The notes beneath the pieces were generated by a model, which had not been told where the DNA came from, did no database searches, and saw only the letters and a list, made by a program, of their open reading frames with translations. 64,000 nt of DNA, from NCBI RefSeq assembly GCF_000696385.1, contig NZ_JJMN01000070.1, positions 124,001 to 188,000 of the forward strand, given 5' to 3'. A program made the translations under genes and the position numbers. The first letter of the stretch is position 1. Every line of letters begins with the position of its first letter. Positions 21,585 through 31,162 of this stretch are shown piece after piece. The stretch comes from Vibrio metoecus. Its GTDB lineage: Bacteria > Pseudomonadota > Gammaproteobacteria > Enterobacterales > Vibrionaceae.

Positions 21585-22301
21585 TTAGTCTTCTAAATCA
21601 CCACAGAAACGGTAGCCTTCACCGTGAATGGTGGCAATGATTTCAGGTGTGCCTGATACCGATTCGAAATGCTTACGAATACGACGGATTGTTACATCCA
21701 CAGTACGGTCGTGTGGTTTTAGCTCACGGCCGGTCATTTTCTTCAGCAGATCCGCACGTGTCTGGATCTTGCCTGGGTTTTCACAGAAGTGCAGCAGAGC
21801 GCGGAACTCTGAGCGTGGCAGCTTGTAGCTATCGCCATCTGGGCTAACCAGTGAACGGCTGTTGATATCCAATTCCCAACCATTGAACACATATTTTTCA
21901 ACGCTGCGTTTTTCTTCTTGCGTGGTGCCTGCATGCATTGAGCGGCTCAACAAGTTACGCGCACGAATGGTTAATTCACGTGGGTTGAATGGTTTGGTGA
22001 TGTAATCATCTGCGCCGATTTCTAGGCCCAGAATCTTATCCACTTCATTGTCGCGACCGGTCAGGAACATGAGCGCTACATCCGCTTGCTCGCGCAATTC
22101 GCGTGCTAGCAGTAGGCCATTTTTACCTGGCAGGTTGATGTCCATAATCACCAAGTTAATTGGATAATCGGACAGCACTTGGTGCATCTCTTCACCATTG
22201 CTGGCCTCAAAAACAGCGTATCCCTCTGCTTCAAAAATACTCTTAAGAGTGTTACGAGTTACTTGCTCGTCTTCGACGATAAGGATCTGCGGGGTTTGCA
22301 T
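21585..22301 (-). CDS. arcA: Response regulator ArcA
   Basis: OmpR-type regulator phosphorylated by ArcB under low oxygen; represses aerobic and activates fermentative genes. 238 residues: receiver domain 1-120 with acidic pair Asp11/Glu10, phosphorylated Asp54 (VIMDINLPG), Thr80-region FLTGRD and Lys (TKPFNP); winged-helix DNA-binding domain about 135-235 ending [12 protein letters not shown]. Nearly identical in layout to E. coli ArcA. Its neighbour is its own kinase, unlike E. coli where the genes are apart. The 316 bp upstream hold an FNR-like box and GTTAA repeats. Confidence 0.97.
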   Translation of the reverse strand: MQTPQILIVEDEQVTRNTLKSIFEAEGYAVFEASNGEEMHQVLSDYPINLVIMDINLPGKNGLLLARELREQADVALMFLTGRDNEVDKILGLEIGADDYITKPFNPRELTIRARNLLSRSMHAGTTQEEKRSVEKYVFNGWELDINSRSLVSPDGDSYKLPRSEFRALLHFCENPGKIQTRADLLKKMTGRELKPHDRTVDVTIRRIRKHFESVSGTPEIIATIHGEGYRFCGDLED

Positions 22302-22374
22302 TAGCGTTACCTAAACTTGTGAAAAAATCGTGCTAGTAGAACTCATTCTAGGCAAAAAGATTACATATCGGTTA

Positions 22375-22414
22375 GTGATGTTAACAATAAAGTAAAAAAT
22401 CTAATTAACATCAC
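22375..22414. repeat. 10-bp inverted repeat GTGATGTTAA upstream of arcA
   Basis: GTGATGTTAA and TTAACATCAC are perfect mates separated by 20 bp, centred about 93 bp upstream of the arcA start. It may be a hairpin in the arcA 5' region or a regulator site; the TGTTAA words recall ArcA elements. Confidence 0.5.
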
Positions 22415-22503
22415 CACTTTTTGTCCGCCATCCTTGGTGTAACTAGTGTATGAGGACTCCCATTCTCAAGAGGTTCTACTAGTCTATGGGGCGGATTCTA
22501 TAA

Positions 22504-22521
22504 TGTTAACAGCATGCTAAC
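22504..22521. promoter_or_regulatory. ArcA-like direct repeat
   Basis: GTTAA (22505-22509) and GCTAA (22516-22520) are spaced 11 bp start to start, the helical spacing of ArcA-P repeat elements. Another TGTTAA lies at 22532. Suggests autoregulation of arcA; inference only. Confidence 0.35.
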
Positions 22522-22551
22522 AACGCCCGAATGTTAATTCCAATCACTTTG

Positions 22552-22565
22552 TTGATTTACATCAA
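22552..22565. promoter_or_regulatory. FNR box
   Basis: TTGATTTACATCAA matches the consensus TTGAT-N4-ATCAA exactly. It lies 52 bp before the DUF3293 gene and about 250 bp upstream of arcA. In E. coli arcA is FNR-activated, so either gene could be the target. Confidence 0.55.
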
Positions 22566-22617
22566 GAGTTAGAATGTAACAGATATTAAGAACAATCACG
22601 AGTTGTAAAATTACCAA

Positions 22618-23007
22618 ATGATGACGATCGACGCGAGCCTTTGGCAGGCCTACCAATCAGTGAGTTTTTCCTTCGAAAAGCCAGTAAATTGGTCGTTTTA
22701 CTGCATAATTACCGCATGGAACCCTAGGAGTATTCACTTGTCAGATGATGAGAATTGCGTAAATAATCAACGTTTACAGCAATGCTTGATCGATTATGAT
22801 TGGGTGAAAGTGAGGGTAGGAGACGCTCATTTTCACTGGTTTGAAGACAGTTTTGCGGTCGCGATGCCGCTTTCAGAAGCCCGATTACTGGCACAGAGGT
22901 TTGCTCAAAACGCGATCTATTATGTGCAAGACAGAGAACTTTACCTCTGTTCATGTGTTGATGATCACGAGCTTTATCTCGGGCCAATCCAAAATCAACA
23001 AATCTGA
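22618..23007 (+). CDS. DUF3293 family protein
   Basis: Function unknown. The 129-residue protein shows the family's opening YxxxxFxFEKPVNWSFYCIITAWNP, followed by an Asn-rich turn (ENCVNNQRL) and a small C-terminal beta-rich half (YVQDRELYLCSCVDD). No signal peptide or membrane segment. The ribosome site before ATG 22618 is poor, so an internal start is possible. rraA follows 22 bp later on the same strand. Confidence 0.75.
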   Translation: MMTIDASLWQAYQSVSFSFEKPVNWSFYCIITAWNPRSIHLSDDENCVNNQRLQQCLIDYDWVKVRVGDAHFHWFEDSFAVAMPLSEARLLAQRFAQNAIYYVQDRELYLCSCVDDHELYLGPIQNQQI

Positions 23008-23029
23008 AAAATAAAATCATGGAGGAATG

Positions 23030-23520
23030 ATGAGAGATATAACCCCAGATCTTTGCGATAAGTACGAAGCGCAAGTCACTTTACTCAACCTACCGTTACA
23101 AAACTTTAGGTCAACGCAGTGCCTTTTGGGGGGTAGGAGATTGTGACTGTTCGTTGTTATCACGATAACTCGAAAGTACGCGATGTGTTGAGCCAAAATG
23201 GTAAAGGCAAAGTATTGGTGGTTGATGGCCACGGCTCATGTCATAAGGCATTGATGGGTGATCAATTGGCCATTTTAGCCATCAAAAATGATTGGGAAGG
23301 TGTGATCATTTATGGTGCGGTGCGTGATGTGGTCGCGATGTCTGAGATGGATTTAGGCATCAAAGCGTTAGGTGCTTGCCCATTCAAAACAGAAAAACGT
23401 GGTGCAGGGCAAGTCAATGTGACATTGACCATGCAGAACCAAATCGTTGAACCTGGCGATTACCTTTATGCCGATTGGAATGGCATCTTGATGTCTGAGT
23501 CCCCTCTTGATGTGATCTAA
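23030..23520 (+). CDS. rraA: RraA-like protein / 4-hydroxy-4-methyl-2-oxoglutarate aldolase family (frameshifted)
   Basis: The family includes the RNase E inhibitor RraA and class II aldolases for HMG and oxaloacetate. The start [15 protein letters not shown] has a GGAGG ribosome site. The frame fails between codons 26 and 35: one extra A at 23108 and four extra bases in 23130-23136. Removing all five gives [19 protein letters not shown] and a 161-residue protein. Conserved parts are intact: [29 protein letters not shown] and [12 protein letters not shown]. Which activity this copy has cannot be told from sequence. It overlaps the convergent gene at 23517 by four bases. Confidence 0.85.
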
Positions 23521-23975
23521 AAACGGAACCCAATACCGAACTCGACACCTTGCTGCCATTCTTGGTAATCCAGTGTGGCATGCAAGTCGAGATTTTCACT
23601 TAGCTTCAATCGACTAGAAAGCTCTGCCGAAAGAGCCGCCTCTTTACTTTTGGTTTTGTCTGGGTTTGCTGTGCTCAGTAGAGTGCTTTTGAACGAGAGT
23701 CGCTCAGTAAACTGGTAACGAATACCACTAAGCCAGCCATTCTCACCTTGCTTGTTATTATTGATCCGCGCACCGACGTACAGGTCAATATCCTCAAACA
23801 CGTTGTAGGCGTAACCACTATCAATGGTCCAACTATCAAAGTGTTGGCTGCTGTTATCGCTAGCAAAAAATAGTTTGTGCGCCGATGGAGTCTTTTCCGA
23901 AGGTAGAGCTGGGAGTGTTTCGGCCCAGCAACGCGGACTCATGAAGAGCGCTAGATATAGCATCCTGATCTTCAC
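23517..23975 (-). CDS. Secreted protein of unknown function, probable outer-membrane beta structure
   Basis: 152 residues with a signal peptide ([20 protein letters not shown], cleavage after WA). The rest alternates polar and hydrophobic residues ([49 protein letters not shown]) and ends in aromatic GIGFRF, a typical beta-barrel assembly ending. I do not recognise a family. It could be a small barrel or a fragment of a porin-like fold. The gene is convergent with rraA and shares its last bases. Confidence 0.65.
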   Translation of the reverse strand: MKIRMLYLALFMSPRCWAETLPALPSEKTPSAHKLFFASDNSSQHFDSWTIDSGYAYNVFEDIDLYVGARINNNKQGENGWLSGIRYQFTERLSFKSTLLSTANPDKTKSKEAALSAELSSRLKLSENLDLHATLDYQEWQQGVEFGIGFRF

Positions 23976-24180
23976 AACGGCTCCTTGTGTGGCTAGCTGA
24001 AATTGATGGGTAAGCTCAATTTAAGCACAAAAATACCGACAGTACAGACTCGGTTTTATAGCAATTTGTTATTTATATATAGGCATTTCATTGGTCGCTT
24101 GTTATCTGATTCATCCGATTGAGAAAATCTTTAACGTCTCGCGGATTTTTTAAAACCTAGATAAATAAATCAGATTTTCG

Positions 24181-24209
24181 TTGACGAATTGAACACAAAT
24201 GGGTTAAAC
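24181..24209 (+). promoter_or_regulatory. Possible thr operon promoter
   Basis: TTGACG (24181-24186) and a weak -10 (TTAAAC, 24204-24209) with a 17-bp spacer would start transcription about 33 nt before thrL. The -10 matches the consensus poorly. Confidence 0.3.
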
Positions 24210-24248
24210 GTATTTGCAAGCAAACACACAGATAGACAGAAAACCGTT

Positions 24249-24326
24249 ATGTTGAATCACAGCCTAATCGTAATGACCACCATTATTACCATTACCGACA
24301 CGTCGCATGTTGGGGCAGGCTGCTGA
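24249..24326 (+). CDS. thrL: thr operon leader peptide
   Basis: A 25-codon ORF whose middle reads MTTIITITDT: Thr and Ile codons cluster just before the attenuator, as in enterobacterial thrL, although the sequence is otherwise unlike E. coli. Ribosome stalling at these codons when Thr or Ile is short would prevent the downstream terminator from forming. The ATG at 24249 has only a weak ribosome site; an internal ATG at 24273 is possible. Confidence 0.85.
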   Translation: MLNHSLIVMTTIITITDTSHVGAGC

Positions 24327-24340
24327 GCGCAAAATTTCAC

Positions 24341-24379
24341 AAAAAAGGCCTGTATCCCAACCGATACAGGCCTTTTTTT
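24341..24379 (+). terminator. thr operon attenuator
   Basis: A 16-bp stem (24341-24356 with 24363-24378), including GGCCTGTATC, a six-base loop and a run of seven T. It lies 14 nt after the leader stop and 31 nt before thrA. Confidence 0.92.
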
Positions 24380-24410
24380 ATACCCGCTTTTAGAGCATTT
24401 GGAGGAAGGG

Positions 24411-26870
24411 ATGCGAGTATTAAAGTTTGGAGGTTCATCGCTGGCGGATCCGGAGCGTTTTCTACGCGCCGCTGACATCATCGCCAATAATGCCCAGCAG
24501 GAAGAGGTGGCCGTTGTGCTCTCAGCTCCGGGCAAAACCACCAATAAACTGGTGGCGGTGATTGAAAGTGCGTTAGCCCGCGGTGAAGCGGAAGCGCAAA
24601 TCGTAGAGCTGGAAAGTTCTTTTTATGCCTTGCTTGATGGTATTAAAACCCAGTTACCGAATTTGAATGACAGTGCTTACAAGCAGCAAGTCGACTCATC
24701 GATGACTCAACTGCGCCAGTTTGTACACGGCATTACCTTGCTAGGAATGTGCCCTGATAACGTCAATGCACGCATTATCAGTAAAGGTGAGCGAGTCTCC
24801 ATCCAATTGATGAAGGCCGTAATGGAAGCGAAAGGCCTGCCTGCGAATTTAATTGACCCCGTGAAATACCTGCTCGCGAAAGGGGATCATCTTGAAGCTA
24901 TGGTGGATGTGGAAACCTCCACTCAGCGTTTTAGACAATCTCCATTGCCGCAACAGCATGTCAATATTATGCCGGGCTTTACCGCGGGTAATGCGCAAGG
25001 TGAATTGGTCTGTTTAGGGCGTAATGGTTCGGATTACTCTGCCGCTGTACTGGCAGCCTGTTTACGTGCGGATTGCTGCGAGATTTGGACGGATGTGGAT
25101 GGTGTTTACAACTGCGATCCACGTTTGGTCGATGATGCGCGTCTTCTGAAATCGCTCAGCTACCAAGAGGCGATGGAGCTTTCTTACTTTGGGGCATCTG
25201 TATTGCATCCGAAGACGATTGCACCGATTGCTCAATTTCAAATCCCTTGCTTAATCAAAAACAGCTTTAATCCACAAGGCGCGGGAACGCTGATTGGTCA
25301 AGACACTGGCGAAGATAAACTCGCGATCAAAGGCATCACCACTTTGAGCAATCTGACTATGGTCAACGTTTCTGGTCCAGGAATGAAAGGCATGGTGGGC
25401 ATGGCGAGCCGTGTGTTCGGGGCGATGTCAGCGGCCGATGTGTCGATTGTGCTTATCACTCAATCCTCTTCGGAATACAGCATCAGTTTCTGTATTGAAG
25501 CGCAGCATAAAGCTTTAGCTCAGCAAGCGTTGTCGGAAACCTTCGAATTGGAACTCAAAGATGGCTTGCTTGAGCCCGTTGAGTTTGTCGATGACGTTGC
25601 CATCATTACTCTGGTTGGTGATGGTATGCGTACCTCACGTGGTGTGGCTTCGCAGTTTTTCTCATCTCTGGCCGAAGTACACGTCAACGTGATTGCGATT
25701 GCCCAAGGTTCTTCTGAGCGTGCGATTTCTGCAGTGATCCCGGATGATAAAATTTCGGAAGCGATCAAAGCCTGTCATGAAAACCTGTTCAACTCTAAAC
25801 ACTTCTTGGATGTGTTTGTGGTCGGTGTTGGCGGTGTGGGTGGTGAGTTGGTGGATCAGATCCAGCGTCAACAAGCCAAGTTGGCTGAAAAAGGCATCAT
25901 GATGCGTGTCTGTGGTTTAGCCAACAGTAAAGGCATGTTGCTCGATAGCCAAGGTTTACAGTTGGAACAGTGGCGCGATCAAATGGGCAATGCGAAGCAA
26001 GCCTTTAGCCTCGAAAATTTGATGGCTTTAGTACAGCGTAATCACATTATTAACCCTGTGTTGGTGGACTGCACTTCCAGTGATGAGATTGCCAACCAGT
26101 ATGCGGATTTTCTTGCTGCGGGTTTCCATGTGGTGACACCAAACAAGAAAGCCAATACCGCCAGTATGAGTTACTACCATCAACTGCGTAATGTGGCGCG
26201 TCATTCACGTCGCAAACTGATGTACGAAACCACGGTTGGTGCGGGGCTGCCCGTTATCGAAAACTTGCAAAACCTAATTGCAGCAGGGGATGAGCTGGAA
26301 AAATTCAGCGGTATTCTCTCTGGTTCTCTCTCTTTTATCTTCGGCAAGTTAGATGAAGGAATGACCCTGAGCCAAGCGACTCTGCTCGCTAAAGAGAAAG
26401 GCTTTACTGAGCCAGATCCGCGCGATGATCTCTCTGGTATGGATGTGGCGCGCAAGTTACTGATTTTGGCGCGTGAAGCAGGTTATGAACTGGAGCTCAG
26501 TGATGTGAACGTTGAACCAGCTCTACCGGTGGGTTTTGATGCTTCAGGGAGTGTTGAGGAGTTCATCGCACGTTTACCTCAAGCGGATGCGGCGTTTGCT
26601 GAGCGAGTGGTGCAAGCCAAAGCCGAAGGCAAAGTGTTGCGTTATGTGGCGCAAATCGTAGATGGTCAGTGCCAAGTACGGATTGTCGCGGTCGATGAAA
26701 ACGATCCTATGTTCAAAGTCAAAGAAGGTGAAAACGCGCTAGCTTTCTACAGCCGTTACTATCAGCCAATTCCATTGGTACTGCGTGGCTATGGTGCTGG
26801 TTCAGAAGTGACTGCGGCAGGCGTATTCTCAGATGTAATGCGTACACTCGGTTGGAAATTAGGGGTTTAA
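24411..26870 (+). CDS. thrA: Bifunctional aspartokinase I / homoserine dehydrogenase I
   Basis: Catalyses the first and third steps from aspartate to threonine. 819 residues, one fewer than E. coli. The kinase domain opens [17 protein letters not shown] and continues to about 300 ([14 protein letters not shown]); two ACT repeats at about 310-460 bind threonine for feedback. The dehydrogenase domain starts with [16 protein letters not shown], has [10 protein letters not shown], and the catalytic [15 protein letters not shown] 24411 is chosen for its GGAGG site. It is first in thrABC, controlled by the attenuator just upstream. Confidence 0.97.
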
Positions 26871-26890
26871 TAGAAATGAGTTCAGGTGAC

Positions 26891-27848
26891 ATGAGTGTTG
26901 TGGTGTACGCACCCGCTTCTATTGGTAATGTCAGTGTTGGGTTTGATGTGTTGGGGGCCGCCGTGTCCCCGATTGATGGCACTTTACTCGGCGACCGAGT
27001 GAAAGTAGAAGCAGGCGCAGAGGCTTTCACACTGAAAACGGCGGGGCGATTTGTCGATAAACTGCCCGCGAATCCGCAAGAAAACATTAGTGTATGACTG
27101 CTGGCAAGTCTTTGCGCGCGAGCTAGAGAAAAAATCGGTGGCACTGAAGCCTCTGACCATGACGCTAGAAAAAAACATGCCGATTGGTTCAGGATTGGGC
27201 TCCAGTGCTTGCTCGATTGTCGCTGCATTGGATGCATTGAATCAGTTTCACGCCAGTCCGCTGGATGAAACCGAGCTTCTGGCGCTGATGGGCGAAATGG
27301 AAGGCAAGATCTCTGGCAGCATTCACTATGACAATGTGGCACCCTGTTATTTAGGCGGTGTACAGCTCATGCTTGAAGAGCTTGGCATCATCAGCCAATC
27401 CGTACCGAGTTTTGATGACTGGTATTGGGTGATGGCCTATCCGGGGATCAAGGTGTCCACGGCGGAAGCGCGTGCCATTTTGCCAGCCCAGTATCGCCGC
27501 CAAGATATCGTGGCGCATGGCCGCTATCTGGCGGGATTTATTCACGCTTGCCATACTCAGCAGCCTGAATTAGCGGCAAAAATGATCAAAGACGTGATTG
27601 CCGAACCCTATCGTGAGAAACTGCTGCCGGGTTTTGCCAAGGCACGCAGCTATGCTGCTTCGGCTGGCGCACTCGCAACCGGCATTTCAGGCAGTGGTCC
27701 GACGCTGTTTAGTGTGTGTAAAGAGCAAGCGGTGGCTGAACGTGTGGCACGTTGGCTTGAGCAAAACTATGTGCAAAATGAAGAAGGATTCGTCCATATT
27801 TGTCGCCTAGACAAGCAAGGTTCGAAAGTAACAGGAAGTGAGCTATGA
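26891..27848 (+). CDS. thrB: Homoserine kinase (one-base frameshift)
   Basis: GHMP kinase that phosphorylates homoserine. The start [19 protein letters not shown] (26891) has an AGGTG site and matches the E. coli start; ATG 26876 would add five residues. The frame breaks at 27089: an extra A in front of GTG turns [11 protein letters not shown] into ENISV-stop. Without it the protein has 318 residues. The GHMP ATP motif [13 protein letters not shown] and the C-terminal [11 protein letters not shown] are present. It overlaps thrC by four bases (ATGA). Confidence 0.92.
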
Positions 27849-29125
27849 AGCTGTACAACATAAAAGAAAATGATGAACAAGTCTCCTTTGGTCAAGCCGT
27901 TCGCCAAGGGTTAGGCCGCAATCAAGGCCTATTCTTTCCGGCAGAGTTGCCGAAGTTTGACGATATTGATGCCTTATTAGCGGAAGATTTCGTCTCTCGT
28001 AGCAGCAAGATTTTATCGGCATTGATTGGGGATGAACTTCCCGCGGATAAAATTCGCGCTATGGTGGATTCCGCTTTTCAATTCGCAGCACCGATTGCCA
28101 AAGTGAAAGAGGGTGTTTACGCATTAGAACTGTTCCATGGTCCAACGCTCGCGTTTAAAGACTTTGGTGGCCGCTTTATGGCGCAATCTCTTGCTGCAGT
28201 ATCGAATGATGGCAAAATCACGATTTTAACGGCGACATCGGGTGATACTGGCGCTGCTGTTGCGCATGCTTTTTATGGCATGCCAGACATTAATGTGGTG
28301 ATCCTCTACCCGAAAGGCAAAATCAGTCCGCTGCAAGAAAAGCTGTTCTGCACATTAGGTAAAAACATTCACACCGTGGCGATTAATGGCGATTTTGATG
28401 CGTGCCAAGCACTAGTGAAACAAGCTTTTGATGACGCAGAGCTGCGTCAACAGATCGGTTTGAATTCGGCCAACTCAATTAACATCAGCCGTTTGATGGC
28501 GCAAATCTGTTACTACTTTGAAGCCGCTGCGCAGATGAGCAAAGCCGAGCGTGAAAATCTGGTGATTTCAGTGCCTAGTGGCAACTTTGGTAACTTAACC
28601 GCGGGGCTGTTAGCCAAAGCACTGGGTTTACCGGTGAAGCGCTTTATTGCAGCAACCAATGCCAATGATACGGTGCCACGTTACTTGGAAACAGGACGTT
28701 GGGAACCCAAACCCACGGTAGCGACCACATCAAATGCGATGGATGTTAGCCAACCGAACAACTGGCCGCGTATCGAAGAGCTCTGCCAACGTATGGGATG
28801 GGGCTTAGAAACGTTAGGCAAAGGCGCCGTTTCTGACGAGGAAAGTGCGCAAGCCGTACAAGAACTTTATGATCTAGGTTACTTGTGTGAGCCGCATGGT
28901 TCGATTGCTTATCGTGTATTGGAAGAGCAGCGCCAGCCGCAAGAAACGGGGCTATTCTTATGTACCGCGCATCCCGCTAAATTCAAAGAAGTGGTGGATG
29001 AGATTTTAGGTACAGACATTGATTTACCAGCGCCATTGGCAAAACATGCGGCGATGGAATTGCTCTCACAAGAACTGAATGCCGATTTCGCGGCGTTGCG
29101 TGCGTTACTCGTGAGTGTGAAATAA
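27845..29125 (+). CDS. thrC: Threonine synthase
   Basis: PLP enzyme converting phosphohomoserine to threonine, final gene of the operon. 426 residues, as in E. coli (428). The PLP lysine lies in [13 protein letters not shown] (about residue 107), the phosphate-binding loop is [14 protein letters not shown], and [12 protein letters not shown] is the cofactor-binding glycine loop. Its ATG overlaps the thrB stop. A bidirectional terminator follows 30 bp after the stop. Confidence 0.96.
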   Translation: MKLYNIKENDEQVSFGQAVRQGLGRNQGLFFPAELPKFDDIDALLAEDFVSRSSKILSALIGDELPADKIRAMVDSAFQFAAPIAKVKEGVYALELFHGPTLAFKDFGGRFMAQSLAAVSNDGKITILTATSGDTGAAVAHAFYGMPDINVVILYPKGKISPLQEKLFCTLGKNIHTVAINGDFDACQALVKQAFDDAELRQQIGLNSANSINISRLMAQICYYFEAAAQMSKAERENLVISVPSGNFGNLTAGLLAKALGLPVKRFIAATNANDTVPRYLETGRWEPKPTVATTSNAMDVSQPNNWPRIEELCQRMGWGLETLGKGAVSDEESAQAVQELYDLGYLCEPHGSIAYRVLEEQRQPQETGLFLCTAHPAKFKEVVDEILGTDIDLPAPLAKHAAMELLSQELNADFAALRALLVSVK

Positions 29126-29154
29126 TCAGCGGATTGGCGAAATCAAGATAATAA

Positions 29155-29181
29155 AAAACGGTGCTCATTGAGCACCGTTTT
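29155..29181. terminator. Bidirectional terminator thrC / grcA
   Basis: AAAACGGTGCT (29155-29165) pairs perfectly with AGCACCGTTTT (29171-29181), with a five-base loop. T-runs follow on both strands, longest on the minus strand. Confidence 0.88.
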
Positions 29182-29203
29182 AGTCTGGATTCTTTACTGA
29201 CGA

Positions 29204-29581
29204 TTACAGAGATTCAGTGAAAGTACGCGCGATAACGTCGCGTTGTTGCTCTGCAGTCAGTGAGTTGAAACGCACGGCGTAGCCAGAAACACGGATAGTC
29301 AGTTGTGGGTATTTTTCTGGATGTGCGACTGCATCTTCCAGAGTTTCACGCTTCAGCACGTTCACGTTCAGGTGTTGGCCACCTTCGATACGTGGCGTGG
29401 TTTCAATAGCGACTTCACGGCTTTCAAAGTGGCCTAGATCGTTGATGCTAACCACTTGATCAGCTTCAAAGCCATTCAGGGCTGCAACACAACGTGCTTC
29501 ATTCTTTTCGCTGTCCAGCAACCAGATAGAGTTCAGTAGGTCGTCGTTAGCAGCTTTAGTGATTTGGATACCTTGGATCAT
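29204..29581 (-). CDS. grcA: Autonomous glycyl radical cofactor GrcA (YfiD)
   Basis: A spare C-terminal glycyl-radical domain that repairs oxygen-cleaved pyruvate formate-lyase. The 125-residue protein ends with the conserved [12 protein letters not shown], glycine radical at Gly100, and resembles the PflB C terminus. Its promoter carries two FNR boxes 53 bp apart and a perfect TATAAT, so strong anaerobic induction is expected. Confidence 0.96.
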   Translation of the reverse strand: MIQGIQITKAANDDLLNSIWLLDSEKNEARCVAALNGFEADQVVSINDLGHFESREVAIETTPRIEGGQHLNVNVLKRETLEDAVAHPEKYPQLTIRVSGYAVRFNSLTAEQQRDVIARTFTESL

Positions 29582-29647
29582 CGCTTTCTCCTAGTCCACA
29601 TCAAGTGGCGTTATTGGTGTTAATTTTCAGATCTTGTTGAGCTGGCT

Positions 29648-29653
29648 ATTATA
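29648..29653 (-). promoter_or_regulatory. grcA -10 element
   Basis: TATAAT on the minus strand, about 67 bp upstream of the grcA start. It puts transcription start near 29641, about 43 bp from the centre of the proximal FNR box, as expected for class II FNR activation. Confidence 0.65.
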
Positions 29654-29677
29654 TAGCAAATATCCATACTGCTGATA

Positions 29678-29691
29678 TTGATTTAGGTCAA
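29678..29691 (-). promoter_or_regulatory. Proximal FNR box of grcA
   Basis: TTGATTTAGGTCAA, one mismatch to TTGAT-N4-ATCAA, at about -43 from the predicted start. Confidence 0.65.
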
Positions 29692-29730
29692 ATTACAACA
29701 AAAAACCATTTTTAAACTAAGGTTTGATTT

Positions 29731-29744
29731 TTGATTTGCATCAA
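29731..29744 (-). promoter_or_regulatory. Distal FNR box of grcA
   Basis: TTGATTTGCATCAA, a perfect FNR consensus. Its centre is exactly 53 bp from the proximal site, the spacing of the two FNR sites (-40.5 and -93.5) I recall for E. coli yfiD. Confidence 0.7.
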
Positions 29745-29928
29745 TAAATGCTTTAAAAACAATGCTAATTAAATTTATTTTAAACTAATCAAAAAAAGTT
29801 AAAAGTGATTTTGTTAGTAATTTTACTACATTTTTACAATTGAACTTGACCCATGATAGATAAAATCAGAAAGTTAGCGGCGTGAACTGAAAGTCCGAAG
29901 TCATTTAGCAACAATAAGAAGTCGTGTT

Positions 29929-30784
29929 ATGTATGAGAAGTTAATTGGGGCGCATGTTTCGGCCTCTGGTGGTGTTGAACTGGCACCTGTTAGAGCTCAC
30001 GAAATCGGAGCGAATGCGTTTGCTCTGTTTACGAAAAACCAACGCCAATGGGCTGCCAAGCCTCTAGATACAAGCAGTATTCGTGCGTTCAAAACAAACT
30101 GTAGTAAGTTGGGTTTTACCAGTGAGGCGATTTTGCCGCATGACTCTTACCTGATAAATTTAGGGGCTCCAGAGCCTGAAAAATTAGAGAAGTCACGTGC
30201 TGCTTTTATTGATGAAATGGTGCGTTGTGAACAGCTAGGGCTCACCTTGCTTAACTTCCATCCGGGCAGTCATTTGTCAGTTGGTATCGGAAGATGAGTG
30301 TTTAGCGACGATTGCTGAGTCGATCAACTTAGCTCATCGGCAAGTGCCGAATGTCATCGCGGTGATTGAAAATACCGCAGGGCAGGGGAGTAACTTAGGT
30401 TGGCGTTTTGAGCATTTGGCGGCAATTATTGACCAAGTTGAGGATAAAGAACGGGTTGGAGTTTGCCTCGATACTTGCCACACCTTTGCTGCAGGTTATG
30501 ACTTACGTACAAAAGCGGCGTGTGATGAGACATTTGCTGAGTTTGAACGGGTGGTCGGGATGCACTATTTACGCGCAATGCACATCAATGATTCAAAAGG
30601 TAAACATGCAAGCCGAGTTGATCGCCATCATTCACTAGGTATGGGGGAGATTGGTTGGGAGTGTTTTGAATATATTGCTAAAGATCCACGATTTAACGGT
30701 ATCCCCCTGATTTTAGAAACGATTGATCCTGATATCTGGGCGACCGAGATCGCAACACTGCGCAAATTTTCTGAGGAAAAGTAA
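29929..30784 (+). CDS. nfo: Endonuclease IV (one-base frameshift)
   Basis: Zn-dependent AP endonuclease of base excision repair. It begins [15 protein letters not shown]. Conserved metal ligands and segments are visible: [80 protein letters not shown]. After HLSV an extra G at 30283-30284 throws the frame; without it the text reads [12 protein letters not shown] and the protein has 284 residues, as expected (E. coli 285). Likely a sequence error. Confidence 0.92.
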
Positions 30785-30861
30785 AAATAATCGGCGGGTT
30801 TCACAGATTTGGCATCTTTTTTTCATCATGCTCATGTCAGCGTTGTAAGAAGGATGCCGCT

Positions 30862-31014
30862 ATGAACACATTTGCTCCGCCAGCTTCTCCCAGTTCTAGA
30901 CCTGCCGCTCGCCGTCCTGTGCCTAACCGGCATGTTAATGGACAGGGGCAAAACCGCGCTCCACAGCCGACAAAAACCTCATTAAAGAAGGGTTTGTCGT
31001 CTTTATGGTTCTAA
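30862..31014 (+). CDS. Small basic Pro/Arg-rich protein, unknown
   Basis: A 50-codon ORF with a good AAGGA ribosome site 8 nt before the ATG. The first part is rich in Pro, Ala, Ser and Arg (APPASPSSRPAARRPVPNRH); it is basic, with no membrane helix, and ends KKGLSSLWF. A terminator-like hairpin follows 8 bp after the stop. Probably a genuine small gene between nfo and ung; I do not recognise the family and infer no function. Confidence 0.5.
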   Translation: MNTFAPPASPSSRPAARRPVPNRHVNGQGQNRAPQPTKTSLKKGLSSLWF

Positions 31015-31022
31015 AGTTTTTA

Positions 31023-31053
31023 CCGTCAGGGTGCGTAAGGCCCCTGACGGTTT
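31023..31053 (+). terminator. Terminator-like hairpin after the small ORF
   Basis: CCGTCAGGG (31023-31031) pairs with CCCTGACGG (31042-31050), 9 bp, followed by only three T before CTCC. Weak as an intrinsic terminator. Confidence 0.5.
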
Positions 31054-31162
31054 CTCCATTTGTTCCAAAAAGGGGGGGGCAAGGCGATAGTGCCATGCTT
31101 GTGCAACTTCGTGTGGTTTGGGTATACAATACCGCGCTAGAAAATAGATTTAAGGTACTGAT

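Larger units (their letters stand above)
22302..22617. promoter_or_regulatory. Shared arcA / DUF3293 upstream region
   Basis: About 316 bp between divergent genes, with no ORF. It contains a 10-bp inverted repeat (22375-22384/22405-22414), a GTTAA direct repeat and an FNR box, listed separately. Promoter elements could not be fixed with certainty. Confidence 0.55.

Noticed and set aside
31072..31079. Run of eight G upstream of ung as a phase-variation tract
   Set aside because: Ung is not a phase-variable gene type and the length may itself be a base-calling error; no supporting evidence.
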